Assembly: GCA_002484335.1 (NCBI GenBank)
Contig: DLJQ01000006.1
Location: 52,831-116,830, forward strand
Direction of reading: 5' to 3'
From: Flavobacteriales bacterium UBA7612
Lineage (GTDB): Bacteria; Bacteroidota; Bacteroidia; Flavobacteriales; Weeksellaceae
DNA: 64,000 nt
Part shown: one piece after another, positions 9,434 to 17,988 of the stretch
How the letters are laid out: each line of letters starts with the position of its first letter
How positions within the stretch are numbered: position 1 is the stretch's first letter
Position numbers and translations under genes: made by a program
Notes under the pieces: generated by a model
Seen by the model: the letters and a program-made list of their open reading frames with translations, nothing else
Database searches by the model: none
What the model was told of the DNA's origin: nothing

Positions 9434-9677
9434 AGCTGTTCAATTCTATATTAGGCATTTATTACGAATAATAATTTACTTTTTTAAATAGTCATTTTAA
9501 AATTAAAGCTTCCAAGAAATTATATTTTGGATTAATTTTTATAATAAATATATCTTTCAAAACAATTAAAATTCTAAAAAAATAAAATATAAATAATTGA
9601 TATATATATGTTTGTTTTGTTTTTGTAAATTCAATTGTTCATATAAATGATTTCATGTAAACAGAAAAATATTTTAT
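9434..9677. other. AT-rich divergent intergenic region
   Basis: This is most of the 304-base gap between the divergent gltX and ricT genes. It holds only AT-rich sequence between the two -7 boxes. I see no RNA gene, repeat or further ORF in it. Confidence 0.5.
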
Positions 9678-9685
9678 TACCTTTG
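9678..9685 (+). promoter_or_regulatory. -7 box of the ricT-gldH-PBP1A operon
   Basis: TACCTTTG matches TAnnTTTG and lies 28 bases before the ricT ATG. Confidence 0.55.
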
Positions 9686-9713
9686 TGTAGTTAATTATAA
9701 AAGAATTAGAAGC

Positions 9714-11384
9714 ATGGGATGTGGATCTTGTGGAACTTCTAATGGACTTCCGAAAGGATGTAACAATAATGGTGCTTGTGGCACTGATGGTTGTGGAAAA
9801 TTATCAGTTTTTGATTGGTTATCGAATATGCAACTTCCAAATGGACAAGAAAAGTTCAATTTTGTGGAAGTTCGTTTCAAAAACGATCGAAAGTTTTATT
9901 ATAAAAACGAAAACAACATATCTCTAAATATTGGCGATGTTATCGCTGTTGAAGGAACACCTGGTCATGATATTGGGGTTGTTACACTTACGGGTGAGTT
10001 AGTTAGAATCCAAATGAAAAAAAAGAATCTTTCGTGGACAGCGGAGGATGTAAAGAAAGTTTATCGTAAAGCGAATCAGAAAGATATAGAAACTTGGCAA
10101 GAGTTTCGTGATAGAGAAAAACAAACAATGATTGATTCTAGAATTATGGCAAAAAACCATAATCTAGAAATGAAGATTTGTGATGTTGAATATCAAGGTG
10201 ATGGAGCGAAAGTTACATTTTATTACACAGCTGAAGGTCGAGTTGATTTCCGTCAATTAATTAAAGATTATGCAGGGAAATTTGGTGTAAGAATTGAAAT
10301 GAAACAAATTGGTTTCCGTCAAGAGGCTGCTAAAGTTGGTGGAATTGGATCATGTGGACGAGAATTATGTTGTTCTACATGGTTAACTGATTTTAGATCT
10401 GTTAGCACAGCAGCAGCTCGTTATCAACAATTATCTATCAATTCTCAGAAATTAGCTGGACAATGTGGTAAATTGAAATGTTGTTTAAATTTTGAGTTAG
10501 ATTCTTATCTTGATGCATTAAATACTTTTCCTTCTATGGAAAGTCGTTTTGAGACTGAAAAAGGATGGGCACAATGTGTTAAGATTGATGTTTTTAAACG
10601 AGAAATGTGGTTTGCTTATGAAAGAGGAGGTATTGTTTGGTATAAATTCTCTGTAGGTGATATTCAAGAATTTTTAGCTTTAACAGCAAAAGGAATTAAA
10701 ACAGAACCTTTAGAAGATTTAGCTAAAAACTTAGAAGAAGTTAAACCTGATTTTACAGATGTAATTGGAGAGGATTCTTTAGAACGATTTGAACGTAAAG
10801 AAAAACAAAATCGTAAAAGAAAAAGAATTAAAAAACAACCTTCTAATTCAAACGATAAACAAAATAATAAGCCTCAACAAGCTAAACAAAAACAACAAGT
10901 TGAAGGAAAAGATAAAGATTTACAAGTAAATTCTGATCAAAAACCAGGAAAAAATTCTAATCAAGGTCAACCAAAAAAGAACAATCAAAATCGACCAAAT
11001 AGAAATACAAACCCTAATCAGAATAAATCTAATAATCAAGCTAATTTAGGAGATCAATCTATAAAGAGAGTCCCTAATAATAACCAAAATAAGGAAAAAA
11101 TAGTAGAAGATTCTGATCAAGTAAAACAGGAAGGGAAACCTCGTAATCGTAATCAACAAAAACGAAAACCGAATAATCCTAATCAGAATAAACCAAATAA
11201 TCAGTTGAATAGTGCTGATGAATCTGTTAAAAAGCAGCCTCAACATAAAAACAAAAATGTTGAGAAAAAAGTAAATAATTCAGATGAGGAAAGTAAAAAT
11301 CCTCAATCGAATCCAAATAAATCGAAGAATCGAAATAAAAAAAGATTTAATCGTGGGCAAAAACCAGATAATACGCAAGAGTAG
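9714..11384 (+). CDS. ricT: PSP1-domain protein (RicT/YaaT family) with long N/Q/K-rich tail
   Basis: A 556-residue protein. Residues 1 to about 365 form a PSP1 (RicT/YaaT) protein. In Bacillus, RicT belongs to an Fe-S cluster-containing complex that affects RNA processing; the role in Bacteroidota is not established. Features seen are a cysteine-rich start (CGSCGTSNGLPKGCNNNGAC), the conserved GIGSCGRELCCSTWL and GQCGKLKCCLNFEL cysteine clusters, and the DFRQLIKDYAGKFGVRIEM segment. Residues from about 370 to the end are low-complexity, basic and Asn/Gln/Lys-rich, with NQNKxNNQ-like repeats, and are probably disordered. The coding sequence overlaps the start of gldH, and PBP1A follows, so this is the first gene of a three-gene operon. 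Confidence 0.85.
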   Translation: MGCGSCGTSNGLPKGCNNNGACGTDGCGKLSVFDWLSNMQLPNGQEKFNFVEVRFKNDRKFYYKNENNISLNIGDVIAVEGTPGHDIGVVTLTGELVRIQMKKKNLSWTAEDVKKVYRKANQKDIETWQEFRDREKQTMIDSRIMAKNHNLEMKICDVEYQGDGAKVTFYYTAEGRVDFRQLIKDYAGKFGVRIEMKQIGFRQEAAKVGGIGSCGRELCCSTWLTDFRSVSTAAARYQQLSINSQKLAGQCGKLKCCLNFELDSYLDALNTFPSMESRFETEKGWAQCVKIDVFKREMWFAYERGGIVWYKFSVGDIQEFLALTAKGIKTEPLEDLAKNLEEVKPDFTDVIGEDSLERFERKEKQNRKRKRIKKQPSNSNDKQNNKPQQAKQKQQVEGKDKDLQVNSDQKPGKNSNQGQPKKNNQNRPNRNTNPNQNKSNNQANLGDQSIKRVPNNNQNKEKIVEDSDQVKQEGKPRNRNQQKRKPNNPNQNKPNNQLNSADESVKKQPQHKNKNVEKKVNNSDEESKNPQSNPNKSKNRNKKRFNRGQKPDNTQE

Positions 11385-11829
11385 CTTGTTTATACTTGTT
11401 ATCTTTTTATTGTTTAGTTGTGAAGCAAAACATTATTATCAAGAGACAAAAAATGTAAAAAATGAATGGAAAAATACAAAGCCAGAAACATTTATTTTTG
11501 ATGTGAAGGATAAAACACCATCATCTTTTAACATAAAATTTGTACTAAGGAATAATACATCGTATGAATATAGTAACTTATATTTGTTCACTAAATTCAT
11601 TGATCCAAAAGGTAATGAAATGATTGATACTTTACAGTATTATATTGCAAACCCTGATGGAAGTTGGATTGGTAAAGGTATGACTACGAAAGAAATGATG
11701 TTGGTCTACCGAGAAAAATTACCAATTAAAGATTCTGGTCGTTATCAGCTAAAAGTTTGGCAAGGTATGCGAACAAAAAATTTGAAAGGTATTGAAGATA
11801 TAAGTTTGATTGTTGATAAAGCTGAATAA
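11353..11829 (+). CDS. gldH: Gliding-motility lipoprotein GldH
   Basis: A lipoprotein of about 158 residues whose mature part (CEAKHYYQETKNVKNEW, then an FDVKDKTPSSFNIKFVLRNN segment) matches GldH, required with other Gld proteins for gliding and linked to type IX secretion in Flavobacterium. Its place between a PSP1 gene and a class A PBP gene is the known flavobacterial arrangement. The start is uncertain. The upstream ATG at 11284 would put about 46 residues, many charged, before the lipobox FLLFSC. The GTG at 11353 gives a short signal peptide (GKNQIIRKSSLFILVIF) and is preferred; it overlaps the ricT end by 32 bases. Presence of gldH alone does not prove gliding. Confidence 0.82.
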   Translation: MGKNQIIRKSSLFILVIFLLFSCEAKHYYQETKNVKNEWKNTKPETFIFDVKDKTPSSFNIKFVLRNNTSYEYSNLYLFTKFIDPKGNEMIDTLQYYIANPDGSWIGKGMTTKEMMLVYREKLPIKDSGRYQLKVWQGMRTKNLKGIEDISLIVDKAE

Positions 11830-11835
11830 TACAGA

Positions 11836-14175
11836 ATGAAAAACAGTAAAAGTCCTAAAAATAATACAGCCTCTAAGGCAAAGAAAAAATTTAATAGTTA
11901 TTCCTTAGTAAAAAGAATAATAATATTAATTTGGGTAGCATTTTTTGCAGGAATATTAGGAATCTTTGGAATATTTTGGGCTGCATCTAATGGTTTATTA
12001 GGTGAAATTCCAAATGTTAGAGATTTAGAAAATCCTGATATTTATGTTGCATCAGAAATAATTTCTTCTGATGGTGTTTTATTAGATCGTTTCGAAGCAG
12101 AAAGAAGAACCCCAGTTGAATATAAAGAATTGCCTCCTTATTTAGTAGATGCATTATTGGCTAAAGAAGATGTTAGATTTTTTGATCATTCTGGTGTAGA
12201 TATTAAAGCTGCATTTCGTGCAATATCTTCTGTCGGAGAATCAGGTGGAGGATCTACAATTACACAACAATTAGCAAAACAGTTGTATACAAAAGATCCA
12301 TCTTCTAATAAAATTAAACGTGGAATACAAAAATTAAAAGAATGGGTGACTTCTGTACAGTTAGAAAAATTGTATACAAAAGAAGAAATCATTGCGATGT
12401 ATTTTAATAAGTTTGATTTTATATATGGCGCAAAAGGTATAGAATCTGCTGCAAAAGTATATTTTAATAAAACGACGAAAGATTTAAATTTAGACGAAGC
12501 TGCTACATTAGTTTCTATGTTTCAAAACCCTGTTGCTTATAATCCTATTAAGTATCCTGAAGTATCTAAAAAGCAAAGAAATCTTGTGTTAAATCAAATG
12601 ATGAAATACAATAAAATTTCTCAAGCTGAAGGAGAAGCTGCTAAAGAAGAACCTTTAGTGACTGATCGACAAGATATAATGAGGCATGACGATTCTCACT
12701 CAGCTTATTTTAAATCTGCTTTAAGAAAAGAAATTAAAGATTGGATGGTTGATTACGAAAAAGAAACTGGAAAATCATATAATCTTGAAAAAGATGGACT
12801 TAAAATTTACGTAACATTAGATTCTAGATTACAAGCATTAGCAGAATCAGCTGTTCAAAAACAGTTAAAAGTTTTACAAGATCAGTTTTTTGGTGAGCAA
12901 AGAGGAAGAAAATTAGCTCCATTTTATAACGTTTCTGCAGCTAAAAGAGAAAGTATTTTTAAACAAGCTATGCGACGCACTGACTTGTATAAAAAAATGA
13001 AAGATGAAGGTAAGTCTGAAGATGAAATAACAAAAGTTTTCACTACTCCTAGAGATTCAGTTCAATTCTTTACATGGGATGGAATTAAGTACAAAAAAGG
13101 GAAAACTTTAATGGATTCTATAGAATATCATAAACATATATTACAAGCAGGTTTAATGTCTATGGATCCAAAAGATGGAACTATAAAAGCTTGGGTTGGA
13201 GGAATTGATTGGAATTATTTTAAATTTGATCACGTAAAACAAGCTCGTCGTCAAGTAGGTTCAACTTTCAAACCATTTGTTTATGCAACAGCAATTAATC
13301 AATTAGGATTATCACCATGTTATCAAGTTTCTAATGAAAGAATACCTGGAAATTGGTCACCTAGAAATGCTAATGGTAGATATGGAGGTTCTCAAGATTT
13401 AAGAACTGCCCTAGCCTATTCAACAAATATTGTTGCTGCACGTTTAATTATGCAAACAGGAACACAACCTGTAATTCAGATGGCTAGAGATTTAGGTGTC
13501 GAATCTCCTATTATTAACGATAATACAATTGCATTAGGATCTGCAGATTTATCTTTATATGAAATGGTTGGAGCGATGAGCGCTTTTGCTAATGGAGGTA
13601 TTTACATTAAACCTCAGTTAATTCTTAGAATAGAAGATAAACAAGGAAAAGTAATTAAAGATTATACTCCAAAAACACGTGAAGTTGTAAATGAATACGT
13701 AGCTTATACAATGATTGATTTAATGAAAGGTGTTGTTGAAAGAGGATCTGGTTCTCGTTTGAGAAATAGATATAATCTTACTGCTGAAATTGCTGGTAAA
13801 ACTGGTACAACTAATGAAAATTCTGATGGTTGGTTTATGGGATTAACCCCTAACCTAGTTACAGGAGTTTGGGTTGGAGCTGAAGATCGTTTTGCTCACT
13901 TCGAAAGTACAGCTACAGGACAAGGAGCTAACACAGCTTTACCAATTTGGGCATATTATATGCAAGGTGTTTATAAAGAAGGTGGTAAATTCGGTGTAAC
14001 GGCAAGTGATAAATTTGATAAACCTAAGGATGTTGAAAAACGTTGGGATTGTTCGAGTAGCCTTGGTTTCCATCAATACGATGAACAAAATGATCCAGGG
14101 CCATTAATTGAAGGAAGTGGAAGCGAAAGCGTTGGCGAAAATTACGAAGTTCCGAAAGAAACAATAGAAGAATAA
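11836..14175 (+). CDS. Class A penicillin-binding protein 1A
   Basis: A 779-residue bifunctional murein synthase. A basic cytoplasmic start and one membrane helix (about residues 30-52) come first. The GT51 transglycosylase domain follows, with AKEDVRFFDHSGVD and GGGSTITQQLAKQL. The transpeptidase domain has the active serine in GSTFK near residue 475, the SxN motif YSTN and the KTG motif AGKTGTTNE. All catalytic motifs are intact. It polymerises and cross-links peptidoglycan at the outer face of the inner membrane. It starts 6 bases after gldH and ends at a strong terminator. Confidence 0.95.
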   Translation: MKNSKSPKNNTASKAKKKFNSYSLVKRIIILIWVAFFAGILGIFGIFWAASNGLLGEIPNVRDLENPDIYVASEIISSDGVLLDRFEAERRTPVEYKELPPYLVDALLAKEDVRFFDHSGVDIKAAFRAISSVGESGGGSTITQQLAKQLYTKDPSSNKIKRGIQKLKEWVTSVQLEKLYTKEEIIAMYFNKFDFIYGAKGIESAAKVYFNKTTKDLNLDEAATLVSMFQNPVAYNPIKYPEVSKKQRNLVLNQMMKYNKISQAEGEAAKEEPLVTDRQDIMRHDDSHSAYFKSALRKEIKDWMVDYEKETGKSYNLEKDGLKIYVTLDSRLQALAESAVQKQLKVLQDQFFGEQRGRKLAPFYNVSAAKRESIFKQAMRRTDLYKKMKDEGKSEDEITKVFTTPRDSVQFFTWDGIKYKKGKTLMDSIEYHKHILQAGLMSMDPKDGTIKAWVGGIDWNYFKFDHVKQARRQVGSTFKPFVYATAINQLGLSPCYQVSNERIPGNWSPRNANGRYGGSQDLRTALAYSTNIVAARLIMQTGTQPVIQMARDLGVESPIINDNTIALGSADLSLYEMVGAMSAFANGGIYIKPQLILRIEDKQGKVIKDYTPKTREVVNEYVAYTMIDLMKGVVERGSGSRLRNRYNLTAEIAGKTGTTNENSDGWFMGLTPNLVTGVWVGAEDRFAHFESTATGQGANTALPIWAYYMQGVYKEGGKFGVTASDKFDKPKDVEKRWDCSSSLGFHQYDEQNDPGPLIEGSGSESVGENYEVPKETIEE

Positions 14176-14190
14176 TAATAAAATTATATA

Positions 14191-14226
14191 AAAAAAATCC
14201 CAATGAATTTCATTGGGATTTTTTTA
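14191..14226. terminator. Bidirectional terminator after PBP1A
   Basis: An A-run, TCCCAATGAA, a tight loop, then TTCATTGGGA and a run of T form a stem of about 16 bp. It lies between PBP1A and the converging Big_5 lipoprotein gene. Confidence 0.88.
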
Positions 14227-14241
14227 TAGATAACTACTAAA

Positions 14242-16002
14242 TTATTTAGTAGTTTTATTTTCTTTATTTGTAGAAGTTGTTTTTCTCTCTTCACCTTCTT
14301 TCAATTCTCCTTTCTCTAATCTTTTTCGATCAGATTCTTTATCATCACTTGGTAAAGTAACAGGTTGATTAGCTTGTCCTAAAATCCATGTTTCAGATGA
14401 ATCCCACATTGCTCGAGTTTTAATAGGTTCTGGATATAAATAAATAGGTTCTGGCTGTCTACCTGTTAAGAAGTCACCTGTATCCCATCTTCCGTTTTCA
14501 TTCTCATCAACTAATAAACGAAATAAATATTCAGCTGGTTCTATATAATTAAACTCAAAATATGCAGTATTTGCTTTGTAATAAGTTTCTTCTAGAACTG
14601 TAAAATCTTTATCATTTTTTAATAATTGTAGAACAAATGGTTTTGTAGGAGCATTTTGTAGTGTTAACTTTAAGTTACCAAAATCTGCGCGTGTTCCAGT
14701 ACTTATAGGATATGCAATTGTATCATTTTTTTCACCAAATACATCTATCATTCCTTTAGGATAAATATTAACTTCAAATTTTTCATCTAAATTTTTATCA
14801 AAAGCAAAATTTATAATTTGAGGATTAACAGAATCAATTTCAACTTTGAATGGAATAGCTATTGTATCTTTAAAAAAATGAATTTTAGAAATATCTAATT
14901 TAGTTATTGGTGTATTTGCCTTTATTTTAAATAATTTATTTGGGGCTAATTTCTTATCATTTTGAGGAACAAATTCTAAATTATGTTCAATATTAGATTT
15001 TGAATATAAGGTACTTATTGTATCAATTTGATCTTTATGCTGAACAAGGAAATCAATTTTAGTAGATCTTCCTGAAATACTATCAACAGAAGGGTTAAAC
15101 CAAAAATTTATTGAATCTTGTTTTGGAAATTTCTGAATTAATCCTGTTTTAAATTCTTTTGACAAAGGAGTTATTTTTACATCTTCCGTAGCTCCTGTTG
15201 TTTTTATGGATACTAATCCCTCTTGTTTTGAAGTAGCTTCGGGTTTTCTATATGCTGGTTTTTGATTAAATAAAACTAAATCAAAACTTTGATTAGAATT
15301 TAAGTCTACTTCTTCATTACGAAAACCAAATAATTCTTTACCAAAATCATACATTACATTTTCTACTTTATCTTGAAATGCAATTAATTTATATTTACCA
15401 GTTGCTAAATAATTAAGTGTATATTCTCCATTTTTATTTGCTCTTGTTATATAGTAGGGTTTCTTTTTTAAGATAATACTATCTTTATATTCATCATCTA
15501 CTTTATATAGCCCGATTAATATCTTTTCAGGAATTTTAAAATCATAAGATGAATTTACTTTTCCTTTAATTTGAAGAGAATCAATAAATTTACCTGTTGA
15601 AAAAACATATTGAAAATTTGAAAGAATATTATTTTCATTGAAATCTTGAACCGCATCTCCAAAATTGAAACTATAAGTTGTATTTGGTAATAAAGGTTCA
15701 TTAAATTTTATTGAGATAAACTTTTTACCTAATGCTTGTGGACTTACAGTTGGAGGAGTTTGAAACGATGGAGAAACGACAACGTTTTTACTGTAATCTT
15801 TCAAGACGATATACTCATCAAAATTTATAACAGCTTCTTTTAAGTTAATATCTACATTTGTAGATACCGTATCAGGAGTTGCATTAATAAAAACAGGAGG
15901 TTTCTCATCTTTTGGGCCTCCAGATGGTGTAGCTTGCCTTGCACAAGAAATTACCATCAAAATAATTAATAATAATAGTGAAAAACGTGTTGTCTTATTC
16001 AT
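14242..16002 (-). CDS. Lipoprotein with N-terminal Big_5 (Ig-like) domain
   Basis: A 586-residue lipoprotein with lipobox LMVISCARQATPSGGPKDEKPP. The SGGPKDxxPP run after the cysteine and an Ig-like Big_5 (SbsA-type) domain at about residues 35-140 (INFDEYIVLKDYSKNVVVSP; LLPNTTYSFNFGDAVQDFNE) define a family widespread in Bacteroidota. A further beta-rich section and an RLLVDENENGRWDTGDF segment follow. The C-terminal 40 residues are Lys/Glu-rich. The function is unknown; an envelope structural or assembly role is a guess. It lies 27 bases downstream of comF on the same strand. Confidence 0.8.
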   Translation of the reverse strand: MNKTTRFSLLLLIILMVISCARQATPSGGPKDEKPPVFINATPDTVSTNVDINLKEAVINFDEYIVLKDYSKNVVVSPSFQTPPTVSPQALGKKFISIKFNEPLLPNTTYSFNFGDAVQDFNENNILSNFQYVFSTGKFIDSLQIKGKVNSSYDFKIPEKILIGLYKVDDEYKDSIILKKKPYYITRANKNGEYTLNYLATGKYKLIAFQDKVENVMYDFGKELFGFRNEEVDLNSNQSFDLVLFNQKPAYRKPEATSKQEGLVSIKTTGATEDVKITPLSKEFKTGLIQKFPKQDSINFWFNPSVDSISGRSTKIDFLVQHKDQIDTISTLYSKSNIEHNLEFVPQNDKKLAPNKLFKIKANTPITKLDISKIHFFKDTIAIPFKVEIDSVNPQIINFAFDKNLDEKFEVNIYPKGMIDVFGEKNDTIAYPISTGTRADFGNLKLTLQNAPTKPFVLQLLKNDKDFTVLEETYYKANTAYFEFNYIEPAEYLFRLLVDENENGRWDTGDFLTGRQPEPIYLYPEPIKTRAMWDSSETWILGQANQPVTLPSDDKESDRKRLEKGELKEGEERKTTSTNKENKTTK

Positions 16003-16029
16003 GGCTGCAAGTTAATAAAAAGCTTGTTA

Positions 16030-16695
16030 TTATGCACAAGCAATGGAAATTACACTTATCTTAAAATTATTTAAAGAATTAAATTTTTTTATAGCAGAAA
16101 CTAATGTAGCTCCAGTAGTAATAACATCATCAATAATGATATAATGTCCAGGTAAAAGTTTTGGATTTATTTCGAATGCATTTTTTAAATTTTTAATTCT
16201 GTTTTTTTTATTTTCCCTTACTTGTGAAGAATTATATTTTGTTCGGACTAATCCATCAAAAAAATATGGAATATTATTGTTTTTAGCTAATGTTTCAGCA
16301 AAATAACCGACTTGATTATAACCTCTTTTTTTTAATCTTTTCTCATGAAGAGGTATAGGAATTATTCCATCATAATCTGATAAATCAATATTTATCAAAT
16401 TAGCTAAATCAATACCAATATCAGGTCTATTTCTGTATTTCATTTCATGAAGAATCTTTTGTGTATTATTTTTATGTTTGAAATGAAGTAGTGAATAAGC
16501 TGTTTCTACTTTTGATAAATTTATTAATTTATGGTACAAATCATTATTCTGATTTAATTTCCAATGAGTAAAAGGAAGTTTTGTAGAACAGTTTGTACAA
16601 AGAAATTGACTTGGTTGGATTACTTCTTGACAATCTATGCAACGCATAGGGAAAAATAAATCAACGAAAGAATTAACGATTATTTTGATTTCCAT
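16030..16695 (-). CDS. ComF-family phosphoribosyltransferase-like protein
   Basis: A 221-residue ComF protein. The N-terminal zinc-finger-like cysteines (CIDCQEVIQPSQFLCTNC) are followed by a type I phosphoribosyltransferase fold with the PRPP loop IIIDDVITTGAT near residue 185 and the KKRGYNQ segment. In naturally competent bacteria ComF helps bring single-stranded DNA into the cytoplasm; the biochemical role elsewhere is unsettled. The start codon lies only 34 bases from divergent queD. The Big_5 lipoprotein gene follows, probably in the same transcript. Confidence 0.9.
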   Translation of the reverse strand: MEIKIIVNSFVDLFFPMRCIDCQEVIQPSQFLCTNCSTKLPFTHWKLNQNNDLYHKLINLSKVETAYSLLHFKHKNNTQKILHEMKYRNRPDIGIDLANLINIDLSDYDGIIPIPLHEKRLKKRGYNQVGYFAETLAKNNNIPYFFDGLVRTKYNSSQVRENKKNRIKNLKNAFEINPKLLPGHYIIIDDVITTGATLVSAIKKFNSLNNFKISVISIACA

Positions 16696-16703
16696 TACCT
16701 TTG
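16696..16703 (+). promoter_or_regulatory. -7 box of the queD-lpxH operon
   Basis: TACCTTTG matches TAnnTTTG and lies 26 bases before the queD ATG, immediately next to the divergent comF start codon. Confidence 0.5.
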
Positions 16704-16729
16704 CATATTAAAGTTTATCTATAAATTTA

Positions 16730-17182
16730 ATGAAAATTATAAGACTTACAAAAGCATTTACTTTTGAAACTGCGCATGCTTTACATGGATATGATGGAAA
16801 ATGTAAAAATATTCATGGACATTCCTACAAACTTTTTGTAACTGTAAAAGGGATTCCATCAGAAGATCCTAATGATGTAAAACTTGGAATGGTTATGGAT
16901 TTTGGTGATTTAAAAAAAATAATTAATAAAGAGGTTGTAGACTTGTTTGATCATGCAATCCTATTAAATCAAAATTCTCCTCATAAGGGTTTAGGTGAAA
17001 AACTATTAGCTGAAGGTCATCACGTTGTATTTACTGATTATCAACCTTCTTGTGAAAATATGATTTTATGGATGGTTGATAAAATTAAAGCTCAATTGCC
17101 ACAAAACATAGAATTGGTTGCTCTAAAATTACATGAAACTGAAAATTCTTACGGAGAATGGTTAGCGGAGGACAACCAATAA
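16730..17182 (+). CDS. queD: 6-carboxytetrahydropterin synthase QueD
   Basis: A 150-residue enzyme of the 6-pyruvoyl-tetrahydropterin synthase family that makes 6-carboxy-5,6,7,8-tetrahydropterin from dihydroneopterin triphosphate, the first committed step of queuosine synthesis. The zinc histidines are seen in FETAHAL and CKNIHGHSYKL, the catalytic segment in DLFDHAILL, and the pterin-binding end in LKLHETENSYGEW. The length is standard. The gene overlaps lpxH by 25 bases, so translation is probably coupled. No other queuosine gene lies in the window. Confidence 0.93.
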   Translation: MKIIRLTKAFTFETAHALHGYDGKCKNIHGHSYKLFVTVKGIPSEDPNDVKLGMVMDFGDLKKIINKEVVDLFDHAILLNQNSPHKGLGEKLLAEGHHVVFTDYQPSCENMILWMVDKIKAQLPQNIELVALKLHETENSYGEWLAEDNQ

Positions 17183-17988
17183 ATATACAGCTTGAAGCTG
17201 GAAAAAAAGCTTATTTTTCTTCGGATCATCATTTTGGTGCTCCGAATGAAAAAGATAGTTTAGAGCGTGAAAAGCTTTTTATAAAGTGGCTTGACGAGAT
17301 TAAAGATGATTGTGGTGTTTTATTTTTAATTGGCGATTTATTCGATTTTTGGTTCGAATATAAATATGTTGTACCAAAAGGTTTTGTTCGTGTATTAGGA
17401 AAGCTCGCTGAGCTATCAGATAAAGGAATTCCTATTTATTTTTTTGTAGGTAATCATGACCTTTGGATGAAAGACTATTTAGAAGAACAAATTAATGCCA
17501 TTGTTTTTAGAGATAAGCAAGATTTTTTTATTAATGGAAAAGAATTTTTTATTGTTCATGGAGATGGAAAAGGTCCTGGAGATAAAGGATATAAAAGGAT
17601 GAAAAAGATTTTTACTAATAAAATATGTCAGTTTTTATTTTATTTACTCCATCCAGATCTAGCTATGTGGTTAGGAATTACAGTTTCTAGAAAAAATAAA
17701 ATGATTTCTGGAGATGAAGATGTTAATTTCTTAGGAATAGAAAATGAATGGTTAATTTCTTATAGTAAAAAACAACTTGATAGAAAGCAATATGATTTTC
17801 TAGTTTATGGTCATCGCCATTTACCAATGGATATTGCAATTGGACAAACACACCATATTAATTTAGGTGATTGGATCAACTATTTTACATATGGTGTATT
17901 TGATGGTGATACATTTGATTTAAAAACTTACATCAGTAATGAGAGTGAAGAATTTAGGAATTCGATCATAAAAATTAAAGATCAATAA
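17158..17988 (+). CDS. lpxH: UDP-2,3-diacylglucosamine diphosphatase (LpxH type)
   Basis: A 276-residue calcineurin-like metallophosphoesterase that releases lipid X (2,3-diacylglucosamine 1-phosphate) from its UDP form in lipid A synthesis. Metal-site motifs are in order: SSDHHFGAP, GDLFDFWFEY, GNHDLW, HGDGKGPGDKGYKRM and a C-terminal HRH. The ATG at 17158 overlaps queD by 25 bases; a later start would cut into the first metal motif region, so this start is accepted. The 3' end overlaps the convergent DUF6427 gene by 69 bases. LpxH is the best call; a related phosphoesterase cannot be fully excluded. Confidence 0.85.
   Translation: MVSGGQPINIQLEAGKKAYFSSDHHFGAPNEKDSLEREKLFIKWLDEIKDDCGVLFLIGDLFDFWFEYKYVVPKGFVRVLGKLAELSDKGIPIYFFVGNHDLWMKDYLEEQINAIVFRDKQDFFINGKEFFIVHGDGKGPGDKGYKRMKKIFTNKICQFLFYLLHPDLAMWLGITVSRKNKMISGDEDVNFLGIENEWLISYSKKQLDRKQYDFLVYGHRHLPMDIAIGQTHHINLGDWINYFTYGVFDGDTFDLKTYISNESEEFRNSIIKIKDQ

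Noticed and set aside
9695..9880. Minus-strand open frame over the ricT start
   Set aside because: It is the antisense of the cysteine-rich ricT N-terminus; composition is explained by the overlapping gene.
11046..11246. Minus-strand hydrophobic open frame opposite the ricT tail
   Set aside because: Antisense of Asn/Lys/Gln-rich codons yields Ile/Leu/Phe-rich text; this is a composition artefact.
10860..11340. Tandem-looking AAT/CAA-rich DNA considered as a CRISPR or minisatellite
   Set aside because: There are no regular spacers or constant repeat length; it is codon-level low complexity in the ricT tail.
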